The notes beneath the pieces are model-generated. The model saw nothing but the letters and a program-made list of their open reading frames with translations. It had not been told where the DNA came from and made no database searches. DNA of 64,000 nt from Bradyrhizobium macuxiense (GTDB lineage: Bacteria > Pseudomonadota > Alphaproteobacteria > Rhizobiales > Xanthobacteraceae), in the NCBI RefSeq assembly GCF_007993935.1, contig NZ_VITY01000010.1, positions 62,001-126,000 of the forward strand, written 5' to 3'. How positions within the stretch are numbered: position 1 is the first letter of the stretch; each line of letters opens with the position of its first letter. Positions 55,974-64,000 of this stretch are shown here, in pieces. The translations under genes were made by a program, and so were the position numbers.

Positions 55974-57380
55974 ATGACGATGCGACCCGACCCCACGTTT
56001 CACGCCTCGCCAAAGCTTGCGATGGAGGCGCCGCCGGAGCAGTTCGCCTATACGCTGCTGCTCAGCCCCGACTTCAAGAAGCCCGACGCACTCGCGGTGA
56101 TCGACGTCAAGCCGGGTTCGAAGACCTACGGCAAGATCGTCCACACCGTGACGATGCCGAACAAGGGCGACGAGTTCCATCACTTCGGCTGGAACGCTTG
56201 CTCCTCCGCATTGTCGCCGCTCACCGGACACGCCTTCATCGAGCGACGCTATCTCATCATCCCGGGCCTGCGGTCGTCGCGCATCTACATCATCGACACA
56301 AAACCCTCGCCGCTCGAGGCCAAGATCCACAAGATCATCGAGCCGGAGGAAGTGTTCAAGAAGACCGGCTACTCGCGGCCGCACACCATTCATTGCGGGC
56401 CCGATGGCATTTATGTCTCCACCCTCGGCGGCAGCGGCAAGGACGGTACGCAGGGCCCGCCCGGCATCTTCATCATGGATTGCGAGACCTTCGACGTGCT
56501 CGGCCGCTGGGAGATCGACCGCGGGCCGCAGACGCTGCACTATGATTTCTGGTGGAATCTGCCGCGCGACTACATGGTGACCAGCGAGTGGGCGCTGCCG
56601 CCGCAATTCGAGAACGGCATCGTCGCCGAGGACCTGCTGTCGAACAAATACGGTCACCGGCTGCATTTCTGGGATCTGCGGGCGCGGCGCAACGTGCAGA
56701 CCATCGACCTCGGCGCCAATCACCAGATGGCGCTCGAGGTCAGGCCCGCGCATGATCCGATCCGTGAATATGGCTTTGTCGGCGTCGTCGTCGACACCAC
56801 CAACCTCGAAGCCTCGATCTGGACCTGGTGGCGTGAGGGCGGAAAATTCCACGCCGAGAAGACCGCGACCATCCCGCCCGAGCCGGCGCCGAAGGAAAAG
56901 CTGCCGCCGCTGTTGCAGGGGTTCGGCGCCGTGCCGCCGCTGGTGACCGACATCGACCTGTCGATGGACGACCGCTTCCTCTACGTCTCCTGCTGGGGTA
57001 CCGGCGAGATGCGCCAATACGACGTCCGCGATCCGAGGAAGCCGAAGCTTGCCGGGTCGGTCCATATCGGCGGCATCGCCCGCCGCACGCCGCATCCGAA
57101 CGGCAAGGCGTTTGCCGGAGGCCCGCAGATGGTCGAGATCAGCCGCGACGGCAAGCGGGTGTACTGGACCAACTCGCTGTATTCGACCTGGGACGACCAG
57201 TTCTATCCCGACGGCATGCCGGGCGCCGAAGTCATGGCCAATGTCGGCGCGAACGGCGGGCTGGAGCTCGCCAAGGACTATTTCGTCGATTTCCCGGAGG
57301 GCTATCGCCCGCATCAGATCCGCCTCGAGGGCGGCGACTGTTCGACGGATTCGTTCTGCTATCCGTCGGTATGGAATTGA
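55974..57380 (+). CDS. mtoX: Methanethiol oxidase / selenium-binding protein SBP56 family
   Basis: 468 aa, full family length. It oxidises methanethiol to formaldehyde, sulfide and hydrogen peroxide in characterised bacterial members, which are copper enzymes. Conserved His-rich motifs of the beta-propeller are seen (DEFHHFGWNACSS, SRPHTIHCGPDG, LHYDFWWNLPRD, RPHQIRLEGGDC). GGGAG precedes the ATG. There is no Sec signal, although some relatives are periplasmic. Its last ten bases overlap the start of a membrane-protein gene. Confidence 0.92.
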   Translation: MTMRPDPTFHASPKLAMEAPPEQFAYTLLLSPDFKKPDALAVIDVKPGSKTYGKIVHTVTMPNKGDEFHHFGWNACSSALSPLTGHAFIERRYLIIPGLRSSRIYIIDTKPSPLEAKIHKIIEPEEVFKKTGYSRPHTIHCGPDGIYVSTLGGSGKDGTQGPPGIFIMDCETFDVLGRWEIDRGPQTLHYDFWWNLPRDYMVTSEWALPPQFENGIVAEDLLSNKYGHRLHFWDLRARRNVQTIDLGANHQMALEVRPAHDPIREYGFVGVVVDTTNLEASIWTWWREGGKFHAEKTATIPPEPAPKEKLPPLLQGFGAVPPLVTDIDLSMDDRFLYVSCWGTGEMRQYDVRDPRKPKLAGSVHIGGIARRTPHPNGKAFAGGPQMVEISRDGKRVYWTNSLYSTWDDQFYPDGMPGAEVMANVGANGGLELAKDYFVDFPEGYRPHQIRLEGGDCSTDSFCYPSVWN

Positions 57381-58045
57381 GCGACGTCGATACGACGACC
57401 ATCTGGCTCTGGCTCGCGATCATCGCAAGCGGCCTCTATCACGGGATCAACCCGGGCATGGGCTGGCCGCTCGCGGTTTCCGCGGGCCTGATGGAAAAAT
57501 CCCAGCGCGCCGTCATCGGCGCGCTGCTGCCGCTGTCGACCGGCCACCTCGCGGCGATGCTGCTCGTGCTGCTGCCGTTTGCACTGCTGATCGCGCTGGC
57601 GGAATGGCAGCGCCCGATCCAGATCGCGGCCGCCATCATCATCATCGGCTTCGGCCTCATGCGTCTCATCAATCGCCGCCATCCGCGCGTGCTGGCCCGG
57701 ATACCGCCAACCAGATTGGCGCTCTGGTCGTTCGCGGTGGCGATTGCCCATGGCGCGGGCCTGATGCTGCTGCCGATCTATCTCGGCCTCTGCGCGACAT
57801 CGGCAGCGCAGGACGGCCACACGGCGGCGCAGCGCGTGATCGACCAAAACCTTGCGATGGCGCTTTTGGTCGCGCTGGTCCACACCGCCGCCATGCTCGG
57901 CGCCGGCGGCCTGCTGGCATGGCTGGTCTATCGCTATTTCGGCGTCAAATTCGTCGCGCGGAGCTGGTTCAATCTGGAGACGGTCTGGGCGGTCAGCCTC
58001 GTTCTTGTGGGCGCTGCAGCGCTTGCCGTCACCGTCGCGGAGTGA
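57371..58045 (+). CDS. Conserved membrane protein overlapping mtoX
   Basis: 224-aa polytopic membrane protein with about six hydrophobic segments. Conserved-looking His motifs lie near or in helices (GLYHGINPGMGWPLA, LSTGHLAAML, AIAHGAGLML, VHTAAMLGAGG), reminiscent of metal-permease helices, but no family is assigned with confidence. It starts ten bases inside the mtoX end, so the two are translationally coupled. A role in supplying copper or assembling MtoX is a reasonable inference. Confidence 0.82.
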   Translation: MELSDVDTTTIWLWLAIIASGLYHGINPGMGWPLAVSAGLMEKSQRAVIGALLPLSTGHLAAMLLVLLPFALLIALAEWQRPIQIAAAIIIIGFGLMRLINRRHPRVLARIPPTRLALWSFAVAIAHGAGLMLLPIYLGLCATSAAQDGHTAAQRVIDQNLAMALLVALVHTAAMLGAGGLLAWLVYRYFGVKFVARSWFNLETVWAVSLVLVGAAALAVTVAE

Positions 58046-58195
58046 CGGAGAGCTGCCGGGCCGGCCGGGCTGCCCGAGAGAAGTAATCCTTTCATCCGAC
58101 TTGATGGCCGGCGCAAAGCGGCGCAGTCTCTGCCGAAATCCCCACGGGGCCGCGGGGTCGCGCGCGGACGCGCGGGGGCATCCGCGGATGACATC

Positions 58196-59362
58196 ATGAA
58201 CGCCACGGCGATGCGACTGGTGATTCCGTTGCTGGCCCTTGCCGCCGGCGGCACGGCGGCGCTCATCTTCGGCATCCACCGAACCCAGCAAATCCTCGGC
58301 ACGAACACGCCTTTGATGGCCACGGCACCATCCGCGCCGGCAGCTCCCGCGCAAGGCCAAGACAAGAATCAAGACAAGAATCAGGACAAGACCGCGCTCG
58401 CGAAGGCGCAAGGCGAGACCGCGGCCCTGGCCAGCGCGCTGGCAGCACCGTCGCCGGTGCCGGGCGACAACGCGGTGCCGGAATTCGACGTCGTCAACGT
58501 CGAGCCGACCGGCGAGACTGTTGTCGCCGGTAGGGCAGCACCGGGCGCGACAGTGGAACTGCTTCGCAACGGCGAGGTGCACGATCGCGCCGTCGCGGAC
58601 AAGGCCGGCCAGTTCGTCATGGTGCCGCGCCCGCTCCCGCCGGGAAACCATGACCTGACCCTGCGCATGACGCGCGACGGCAAGCAGGTGGCCTCCAAAC
58701 AGAGCGTGGCCGTGGCGCTCGAGGCTGCGGCAAGGGAGCGGCCGATGGTGGCGCTGATGGCGCCGGACAAGCCGGTCCGGGTGCTATCGCAACCCGCGGC
58801 GACGCCGCCGGCCGCCGGGAAAGTGGCGGTCGAGGCGGTCGAGACCGAGCCGGGCGGCATGCTCCATGTCAGCGGGCAGGCCGCGCCCGGCGCGACCGTC
58901 AGGCTCTATCTCAACGGCAGCTTGATCACCTCCGCCACCGCCGACGCGGCGGGGCACCTCTCGGTCACGATCAACAAGGGCGTCGCGGCCGGCAACTATC
59001 AGGTCCGGCTTGACGAGGTCGACCCCGGGTCCGGCAAGGTCCGCGCGCGCGCCGAGGTGCCGTTCAACGTTCCGGACGCGACGACGACCGCATCGATCCT
59101 GGCCTCGTCCGGCCGTGCGGGTGCGACCGCGCCGCGGCTCGCGGCGGCGACGGCCACCGATGCATCGAGCTCACCCTCCGCCGTGGTCGTGCCAAAGATC
59201 ACGACGACGACGGTTGCCCGCGGCGACAGTCTGTGGCGGATCAGCCAGCGCGCATTCGGCGCCGGGCAGCGTTATGCGGTGATCTATCGGGCAAACCAGC
59301 AGCAGATCCGCAATCCCAATTTGATCTATCCCGGCCAGGTCTTCGTCGTGCCGGCACGGTGA
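58196..59362 (+). CDS. LysM-domain envelope protein
   Basis: 388 aa. An N-terminal transmembrane segment (about 7-26) is followed by a low-complexity stretch with a KNQDKNQDK tandem repeat (about 56-65). Then come two Big-like domains, each with AAPGATVxLxxNG (AAPGATVELLRNGEVHD, AAPGATVRLYLNGSLIT), and a C-terminal LysM (ARGDSLWRISQRAFGAGQRY, ending NPNLIYPGQVFVVP). It probably binds peptidoglycan from the inner membrane. Widespread architecture in Bradyrhizobium-type genomes; exact role unknown. Confidence 0.9.
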   Translation: MNATAMRLVIPLLALAAGGTAALIFGIHRTQQILGTNTPLMATAPSAPAAPAQGQDKNQDKNQDKTALAKAQGETAALASALAAPSPVPGDNAVPEFDVVNVEPTGETVVAGRAAPGATVELLRNGEVHDRAVADKAGQFVMVPRPLPPGNHDLTLRMTRDGKQVASKQSVAVALEAAARERPMVALMAPDKPVRVLSQPAATPPAAGKVAVEAVETEPGGMLHVSGQAAPGATVRLYLNGSLITSATADAAGHLSVTINKGVAAGNYQVRLDEVDPGSGKVRARAEVPFNVPDATTTASILASSGRAGATAPRLAAATATDASSSPSAVVVPKITTTTVARGDSLWRISQRAFGAGQRYAVIYRANQQQIRNPNLIYPGQVFVVPAR

Positions 59363-59381
59363 GGCCTGCTTCCGCTGCCGC

Positions 59382-59762
59382 TCACTTGCCCGGGGATTTC
59401 AGGAACGCCACGATCTTGGCGCGATCCTCCGCCGAGCGCACGCCGGTGTACGGCTTCATGCCGTTGCCCGACACCACGGCTTCGGGATCCTCGATGAAGC
59501 GCAGCAGCGTGCGCTCATCCCAGACGATGTCGGATGACTTCATCGCCTCGGAATAGCGAAAATTCGCCACCGATCCGGCCTTGCGGCCGACGATGTTGTG
59601 CAGGTTCGGGCCGGCGCGGTTGTCGCCGTCCTTGACGGTGTGGCAGGTGCGACAGGAATTGTTGAACGCCTGCTCGCCCGATACGTCTGCGTCCTGGCCA
59701 AAGGACGGCGAGAGCGGCAGGGACGCCAATCCGCATAGCAGGACAATCAATCTTGGTCGCAT
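59382..59762 (-). CDS. Class I cytochrome c (c2-like)
   Basis: 126 aa. The signal peptide ends about residue 22 (PSFG). The heme site is CRTCH with the axial Met in GNGMKPYTG, and AGPNLHNIVGRKAG is typical of cytochrome c2/c550. A soluble periplasmic electron carrier. It is convergent with the LysM gene with a 19-nt gap. Confidence 0.94.
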   Translation of the reverse strand: MRPRLIVLLCGLASLPLSPSFGQDADVSGEQAFNNSCRTCHTVKDGDNRAGPNLHNIVGRKAGSVANFRYSEAMKSSDIVWDERTLLRFIEDPEAVVSGNGMKPYTGVRSAEDRAKIVAFLKSPGK

Positions 59763-59874
59763 CGATCACTCCGTCGGACGTGCCATGCCGTCAACGCAGA
59801 GGCCGAACGAAAGGTCCGCGCCCGTCAGACCCCACATCTGGCGCAGCCGCGCGCGCCGCACTAGATGTGCTGCC

Positions 59875-60678
59875 ATGCAGCACCCCGCCCTCGAGGATTT
59901 CGTCGCCGGCCACCAGCGTCTGTTTGTCCTGACCGGGGCCGGCTGCAGCACCAATTCCGGCATCCCCGACTATCGCGACAGCGACGGCAATTGGAAGCGG
60001 ACCCGGCCGGTCACCATCCAGGCCTTTTTGGGCGAGGCGGCGACGCGGCAGCGCTACTGGGCGCGCAGCATGGTCGGCTGGCGCCGGTTCGGCCGCGCGG
60101 CGCCGAACGGTGCGCATCGCGCACTGGCGAAACTCGAGCAGCAAGGGCGCTGCGAGCTGCTCCTGACCCAGAATGTCGACCGCCTGCACCAGGCCGCGGG
60201 CAGTCAGCGCGTGATCGACCTGCACGGCCGGCTCGACGTGGTGCGCTGCCTCGGCTGCGGCGCCACGATGCCGCGCGAGCAGTTTCAGGGCAAGCTGGCG
60301 CGACTGAACCCCGCCTGGCTCACGCTCGATGCCACTGACGCGCCCGACGGCGACACCGATCTCGAGCAGGATTTTTCGTCATTCGTGGTGCCGGCCTGCG
60401 AAGTCTGCGGCGGCGTGCTGAAACCCGATGTGGTGTTCTTCGGCGAGAACGTGCCGCGCGACACGGTTGCATCAGCGCAGGCGCATCTCGAGCAGGCCGA
60501 CGCCCTGCTCGTGGTCGGATCCTCGCTGATGGTCTATTCCGGCCTTCGCTTCGTCCGGATGGCCGAGCAGCGCGGCCTGCCGATCGCCGCCGTCAATCTC
60601 GGCCGCACCCGCGCCGACGAGCTGCTGACGCTCAAGGTCGAGGACCAGTGCGAGACGGCGCTGGCGTTTTTGCTGTAG
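59875..60678 (+). CDS. Sir2-family NAD-dependent protein deacylase
   Basis: 267 aa. NAD-binding TGAGCSTNSGIPDYRD (about 20-35), TQNVDRLHQ, catalytic His in DLHGRLDVVRC, zinc Cys pairs CLGCG and CEVCGG, and VVGSSLMVYSG near the end. The insert LTLDATDAPDGDTDLEQDFS in the zinc module is typical of class II (SIRT4-like) sirtuins. The ATG at 59875 is chosen because it precedes the Rossmann motif at the usual distance. It removes acyl groups from lysines and links NAD status to metabolism. Confidence 0.92.
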   Translation: MQHPALEDFVAGHQRLFVLTGAGCSTNSGIPDYRDSDGNWKRTRPVTIQAFLGEAATRQRYWARSMVGWRRFGRAAPNGAHRALAKLEQQGRCELLLTQNVDRLHQAAGSQRVIDLHGRLDVVRCLGCGATMPREQFQGKLARLNPAWLTLDATDAPDGDTDLEQDFSSFVVPACEVCGGVLKPDVVFFGENVPRDTVASAQAHLEQADALLVVGSSLMVYSGLRFVRMAEQRGLPIAAVNLGRTRADELLTLKVEDQCETALAFLL

Positions 60679-60732
60679 TTCTCGGCTGCCAGCTGCAAGT
60701 TGCCTTGATAGTTGCGCGAACCACGCTATCCA

Positions 60733-60820
60733 CGTCATTGCGAGGAGCGACAGCGACGAAGCAATCCATCGTTCCGCATATGCGGAGGGATGGATTGCTT
60801 CACTTCGCTCGCAATGACGG
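60733..60820. repeat. Inverted-repeat element, family B copy 3
   Basis: CGTCATTGCGAGGAGCGACA and CTTCGCTCGCAATGACGG form the arms, and GCAATCCATC/GATGGATTGC the inner arms. It lies between convergent genes. It matches copies at 7797 and 21782. Confidence 0.87.
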
Positions 60821-60841
60821 AGCCGTTAGCGGTGCTGCGAC

Positions 60842-61138
60842 TCATGCCCGATGGCGCGGCGCCTTGGCCATCGGCAAATTGGCGTTCCAGTGCGTCCAGC
60901 TGACGCTGGCGAGGCTGCCGAGATCCGTCGCCAGCGGGCGGCGGGTGCGGCGCTCGTACTCCGCGATGCAACGGCCGGACTCGCCGATCTTGCGCTGCAA
61001 TTCGTCGATCGTCATCTGCGTCGCGCGGCCGCAATTGGCCTTGCCGATCTGATCAACCTCGATCTGCTTCAGCGCCGCACGCAGCTTCTTCAGCTGCGCG
61101 CGCTGCCAGGCAATGTGACTGTCACTATCTGCCGTCAT
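60842..61138 (-). CDS. Small helical protein, fourth gene of the min operon
   Basis: 98 aa, cytoplasmic, predicted mostly helical with coiled-coil-like heptads in the first 70 residues (WQRAQLKKLRAALKQIEVDQ, TIDELQRKIGESGRCIAEYE). Its ATG (61138) overlaps the minE stop as ATGA, so it is translated with minCDE. No known family. The coupling argues for a real gene, and perhaps one with a link to division-site selection. Confidence 0.82.
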   Translation of the reverse strand: MTADSDSHIAWQRAQLKKLRAALKQIEVDQIGKANCGRATQMTIDELQRKIGESGRCIAEYERRTRRPLATDLGSLASVSWTHWNANLPMAKAPRHRA

Positions 61139-61416
61139 GTGGCTGCCACCATCTTTGATCGTTGCACGCCGTTGGGAACCTCGATGTCGACCTCGAGCAT
61201 CGAGACGAACTTGCCGCGATCCATCCGGACCACGACCTTGTCGGGATCGACGTCGATATGCTTGGACACCACGCTGAGGATTTCCGAGCGCAGCGTCTCC
61301 AGAAGATCAGGCGCACCATTCCGGCCACGCTCATGCGAAAGCAGGATCTGCAACCGCTCCCGCGCGACGGGCGCCGATGCAGCGCGGCCGCCGAACAGCC
61401 GCATTACGTTCATCAT
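61135..61416 (-). CDS. minE: Cell division topological specificity factor MinE
   Basis: 93 aa. It has the N-terminal amphipathic membrane-targeting segment (MNVMRLFGG), the anti-MinCD region (ARERLQILLSHERG), and the dimerisation domain (LETLRSEILSVVSKHIDVDP, then MLEVDIEVP). It drives MinD ATP hydrolysis so that MinCD oscillates or forms gradients. ATG doublet at 61416/61413 overlaps the minD stop. Confidence 0.96.
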   Translation of the reverse strand: MMNVMRLFGGRAASAPVARERLQILLSHERGRNGAPDLLETLRSEILSVVSKHIDVDPDKVVVRMDRGKFVSMLEVDIEVPNGVQRSKMVAAT

Positions 61417-62228
61417 GCCGCCCTCCGTCGCAGCAGCCGGTCCATCAGCCCCTTGCGCTCGACCGGCACGGTCATCTCGACCTGCTCCCCCATCAGGCGC
61501 CGCACCGCGTCGGTATAGGCCCGCGCCGGCGCGCTGCTTGCAGCGTTCAGCGTGACCGGGCAGCCGACATTCGAGGCGCGCAGCACGTCCTGGCTTTCCG
61601 GGACGATGCCGAGCAGCGGCGTCGCAAGGATCTCAAGGATATCGTCGATCGAGAGCATCTCGCCGCGCGCGGCGCGGCCGGCGTCATAGCGGGTGACCAG
61701 AAGATGCTTCTCGACCCGCTCGCCGCGCTCGGCGCGGACCGTCTTGGAGTCCAGCATGCCGATGATGCGGTCGGAGTCGCGGACCGACGACACTTCCGGA
61801 TTGGTGACGATGATGGCCTCATCGGCGTAGCGCATCGCGAGCGTCGCGCCGCGTTCGATGCCGGCCGGGCTGTCGCACAGGATCCAGTCGAACTTGGTCT
61901 TGAGGTCGGCGATCACGCGCTTGACGCCCTCTTCGGTCAGCGCGTCCTTGTCGCGGGTCTGCGACGCCGGCAGCAGCCAGAGGTTCTCCAGCCGCTTGTC
62001 GCGGATCAGGGCCTGCGGCAGCTTGGCGACGCCCTGCACCACGTTGATCAGGTCGAACACGACCCGCCGTTCCGCGCCCATCACCAAATCGAGGTTACGC
62101 AGGCCGACATCGAAATCGATGACGACGACGTTCTGGCCCATTTGCGCAAGCGCCGCGCCAAGCGCGGCGGTTGAGGTCGTCTTGCCGACCCCGCCCTTCC
62201 CAGACGTCACGACCAATACCTTGGCCAT
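61413..62228 (-). CDS. minD: Septum site-determining ATPase MinD
   Basis: 271-aa deviant Walker ATPase: SGKGGVGKTT (10-19), DFDVGLRNLDL, DSPAGIERGA. The C-terminal amphipathic membrane-targeting helix is present (RKGLMDRLLRRRAA). It recruits MinC to the membrane. It is 25 nt downstream of minC and overlaps minE. Confidence 0.97.
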   Translation of the reverse strand: MAKVLVVTSGKGGVGKTTSTAALGAALAQMGQNVVVIDFDVGLRNLDLVMGAERRVVFDLINVVQGVAKLPQALIRDKRLENLWLLPASQTRDKDALTEEGVKRVIADLKTKFDWILCDSPAGIERGATLAMRYADEAIIVTNPEVSSVRDSDRIIGMLDSKTVRAERGERVEKHLLVTRYDAGRAARGEMLSIDDILEILATPLLGIVPESQDVLRASNVGCPVTLNAASSAPARAYTDAVRRLMGEQVEMTVPVERKGLMDRLLRRRAA

Positions 62229-62253
62229 TCTCTCTCTCCTTGTAGTCAGTCGG

Positions 62254-62964
62254 TCAGTTCAATGGTGTGATGCGCAGCATTTCGCCCTCAAGCCACGCCT
62301 GGGCGGGCCGGTTGCGCAAGCTGTCGGCGATTTCATCTGCGGTCTGGTAGTAGCCGTCGATCGCGAGCAGCTCAGCCTCGATCTTCTGGCAGAATATCCG
62401 GGCCGCCGAATTGCCGTTGATGCCGGCCATCGCGCGGCCGCGCAGCGTGCCGTAGACATGAATCGAGCCGCCGGCGACGATCTCGGCGCCGGAGCCGACC
62501 GAGCCGAGCACGGTGACGTCGCCCTCGGCAAACACGATCGACTGGCCGGAACGAACCGGGCTCTCCAGCAGCAGCGACGGCAGCTTGGTCTTGTCTTTGT
62601 TTTTTTCCGGCGCCGGCGGCGTCTTCGGCTCGACATGGGTGATCGCGCAGGCGCGGCCGCCGGTCAGCAGCGGCGGCATGTTGGCGCCGAGCTTCGATTC
62701 GTCGACCCCTTCGATGCCGAGGATGCGGATGTTGCGTTCGGCGAGGCTGCCGATCAGATGCGCGATCGCAGCCTGGCTAAGATCGACCGCCGAGAGGTCG
62801 AGCACGACAGGCTTGCCGCTGAAGAAGCCCGGCGACTTCCCAAGCGTCGCGTCGATCTCGGCGAGCCAGGACACGACCGGAACGACGGGCGAGAAAACGA
62901 ACGCAACATAGGAACGGCCGCGCATGCGGACCTGCTGACGTGCGACCTGTTGAGTTGCGTCCAT
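62254..62964 (-). CDS. minC: Septum site-determining protein MinC
   Basis: 236-aa FtsZ inhibitor. The N-terminal FtsZ-binding domain (about 15-110) is followed by a Pro/Lys linker (about 120-135), then the C-terminal beta-helix that binds MinD (VRSGQSIVFAEGDVTVLGSV, GSGAEIVAGGSIHVYGTLRG, NGNSAARIFCQKIEAELLAI). First gene of the minC-minD-minE-orf98 operon. Confidence 0.96.
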   Translation of the reverse strand: MDATQQVARQQVRMRGRSYVAFVFSPVVPVVSWLAEIDATLGKSPGFFSGKPVVLDLSAVDLSQAAIAHLIGSLAERNIRILGIEGVDESKLGANMPPLLTGGRACAITHVEPKTPPAPEKNKDKTKLPSLLLESPVRSGQSIVFAEGDVTVLGSVGSGAEIVAGGSIHVYGTLRGRAMAGINGNSAARIFCQKIEAELLAIDGYYQTADEIADSLRNRPAQAWLEGEMLRITPLN

Positions 62965-63175
62965 CGCCCCTGACTCGGTTGTCTTGTCGAATGGTTAACA
63001 ATCGACCCGCATGGTTAACCAAGGGTTAACGAGCGTCAGGGTTTTCACTGATTTGGGACAGGCGGCTCTTCGGCACCATCAGCTCGGGCCGGCGGGCTCG
63101 TTTTTGCGCTGGATCAAAGTCAATTGGGCCCAATCGCGCTATCATTCCGGCGCGCGCTGGCCGGGCCACAACATC

Positions 63176-63364
63176 ATGACCAACCCCAGTTGGACTGAGA
63201 TTCTGCGGTGCCCAAAATGCCGACGCACGGGGCACGCCGAGCTGTTCGAGACCGCCCCTTTCCGCAATCGGATTCTGAAGGTCTCGGAGGATTTCGAGAT
63301 CCGCACCGACGAGCGCGGCAGCGATTTCCAATGCCGAACTTGCAAGCTGCCGGCCCTGCCATGA
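63176..63364 (+). CDS. Small zinc-ribbon-like protein
   Basis: 62 aa. Two CxxC pairs (LRCPKCRRTG and QCRTCKLP) about 45 residues apart could hold one zinc. The middle is ordinary globular sequence (NRILKVSEDFEIRTDERGSD). The start ATG at 63176 is preferred; the upstream in-frame part has no similarity and would be from the min promoter region. No function known. Confidence 0.6.
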   Translation: MTNPSWTEILRCPKCRRTGHAELFETAPFRNRILKVSEDFEIRTDERGSDFQCRTCKLPALP

Positions 63365-63399
63365 CGTAGGATGTCTGTGGCAGGACCGGACGTCGCGGA

Positions 63400-63651
63400 T
63401 CAACGCCGGGCCGACGGCGAACGCTCGGCCTGCACGGACGCATCGAACACCGCGCGGCATGACGGGCTGAGCTGCTCGACCTGCGCGGCCATACAATCCC
63501 TGATCCGGCCGCGATCCGGAATGTAGGCGCCACACAGGCGGACGGCGTCGCCCATGCAGGCCTGGCGCTGCATCGATTCGTTCGGCCCGGACTGGGCAAA
63601 AACGGGCACGATGGTTGCGCCGAGAACGACGAGGGCAAGACGAAGTTTCAT
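63400..63651 (-). CDS. Small secreted Cys-rich protein
   Basis: 83 aa. A signal peptide (MKLRLALVVLGATIVPVFA) precedes a domain with four Cys (QACMGDAVRLCGAYIPD, RIRDCMAAQVEQLSPSC), which resembles the cysteine-rich repeat pattern seen in small rhizobial periplasmic proteins. Likely periplasmic with two disulfides. Function unknown. Confidence 0.8.
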   Translation of the reverse strand: MKLRLALVVLGATIVPVFAQSGPNESMQRQACMGDAVRLCGAYIPDRGRIRDCMAAQVEQLSPSCRAVFDASVQAERSPSARR

Positions 63652-63698
63652 GGATCACTCTCTCACTGGAAGGTTGAAGGGGTGGTCGAGACCGGATG

Positions 63699-64000
63699 TC
63701 ACGACGCCGGCTTGCGGCCGTCGCTGGCGGCGCGTTCGGCGGCGGCCTGTGACGGCGGAAGGTGCAGAAGCGTTGCGATCGTGGTGTCGAGCAGCTCGGT
63801 CCACGCCGTTGCGGGATCGATCTCGGGCGCGAACCGGCCGAGCAGCATCGGGAAAGCCGGCGGCTGGTTGAGAGCCGCATTGAGCAAGGCAAAGAACAGT
63901 GCCGGATGGCTGCTGCGGATGATGCCTGCGGCGATGCCGGCCTGGAACAGCTCGCGCGCGCTCTCATAGGCTGGACGCAGCAGCTTCTCAGTCACCAGCG
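63699..64000 (-). CDS. TetR-family regulator, C-terminal part (5' end outside window)
   Basis: About 100 residues visible. The HTH is off the edge. The visible part (PAYESARELFQAGIAAGIIR, HPALFFALLNAALNQPPAFP) matches the ligand-binding C-domain of TetR regulators, including the SSHPALF turn typical of YcdC/AcrR-like members. It is probably cut by the window rather than truncated in the genome. Confidence 0.75.
   Translation of the reverse strand, partial: LVTEKLLRPAYESARELFQAGIAAGIIRSSHPALFFALLNAALNQPPAFPMLLGRFAPEIDPATAWTELLDTTIATLLHLPPSQAAAERAASDGRKPAS

Overview
The window looks like a chromosomal segment of a Bradyrhizobium-type alphaproteobacterium. It is uniformly GC-rich with strong G/C third-position bias. 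It carries many small inverted-repeat elements of the kind scattered through Bradyrhizobium intergenic spaces, and it has an ACC deaminase with a divergent Lrp-type regulator. Organism assignment is an inference from gene content. No rRNA, tRNA, CRISPR array, transposase or phage gene was seen.

Layout. 1-2.5 kb: end of an oligopeptide/nickel-type ABC importer (permease and two ATPases). 2.6-17.4 kb: a two-block acyl-CoA catabolism region containing a biotin-dependent carboxylase pair, two AMP-forming acyl-CoA ligases, a BKACE-type keto-acid cleavage enzyme, a GST, two acyl-CoA dehydrogenases, an AraC regulator and two paralogous branched-chain-amino-acid-type binding proteins with no permeases nearby. 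17.7-24.9 kb: a DUF1614 membrane protein, an XRE regulator, a Gram-negative sortase with its dedicated VIT/VWA substrate, and an NDP-forming acyl-CoA synthetase. 25.1-31.6 kb: a trypsin-like protease, then the most unusual locus. That locus has a degenerate LuxR-type regulator, a PatA/PatG-family subtilisin (the family that matures cyanobactins), three very small proteins and an isoprenylcysteine-methyltransferase-like membrane enzyme. 31.7-37.5 kb: a HAD hydrolase, a small secreted protein, a MoxR ATPase with a CoxE-type VWA partner, and a lone DUF2235 hydrolase. 37.6-41.6 kb: a periplasmic molybdenum hydroxylase (Mo subunit, 2Fe-2S subunit, triheme cytochrome c). 41.7-50.4 kb: RecQ, a SWIM zinc-finger protein with a small partner, an MFS exporter, a Baeyer-Villiger monooxygenase and a metallophosphoesterase. 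50.5-55.7 kb: an HtrA-like protease gene with an apparent frameshift, acdS/acdR and a beta-lactamase-fold hydrolase. 56-64 kb: methanethiol oxidase with an overlapping membrane protein gene, a LysM protein, a c-type cytochrome, a Sir2 deacetylase, the minCDE operon with a translationally coupled fourth gene, small proteins, and a TetR fragment cut by the window edge.

How parts fit. The carboxylase/ligase/BKACE block is one tightly overlapping run, and with the dehydrogenase block it probably degrades an imported branched or modified carboxylic acid. The sortase and its LPKTA substrate form a self-contained surface-anchoring pair. The PatG-like protease has a full C-terminal PatG-type domain, but no cyclodehydratase, oxidase or recognisable PatE precursor is present. 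The tiny downstream ORFs are therefore the natural candidate substrates, which makes 26.3-31.6 kb the best candidate for an undescribed peptide-maturation system.
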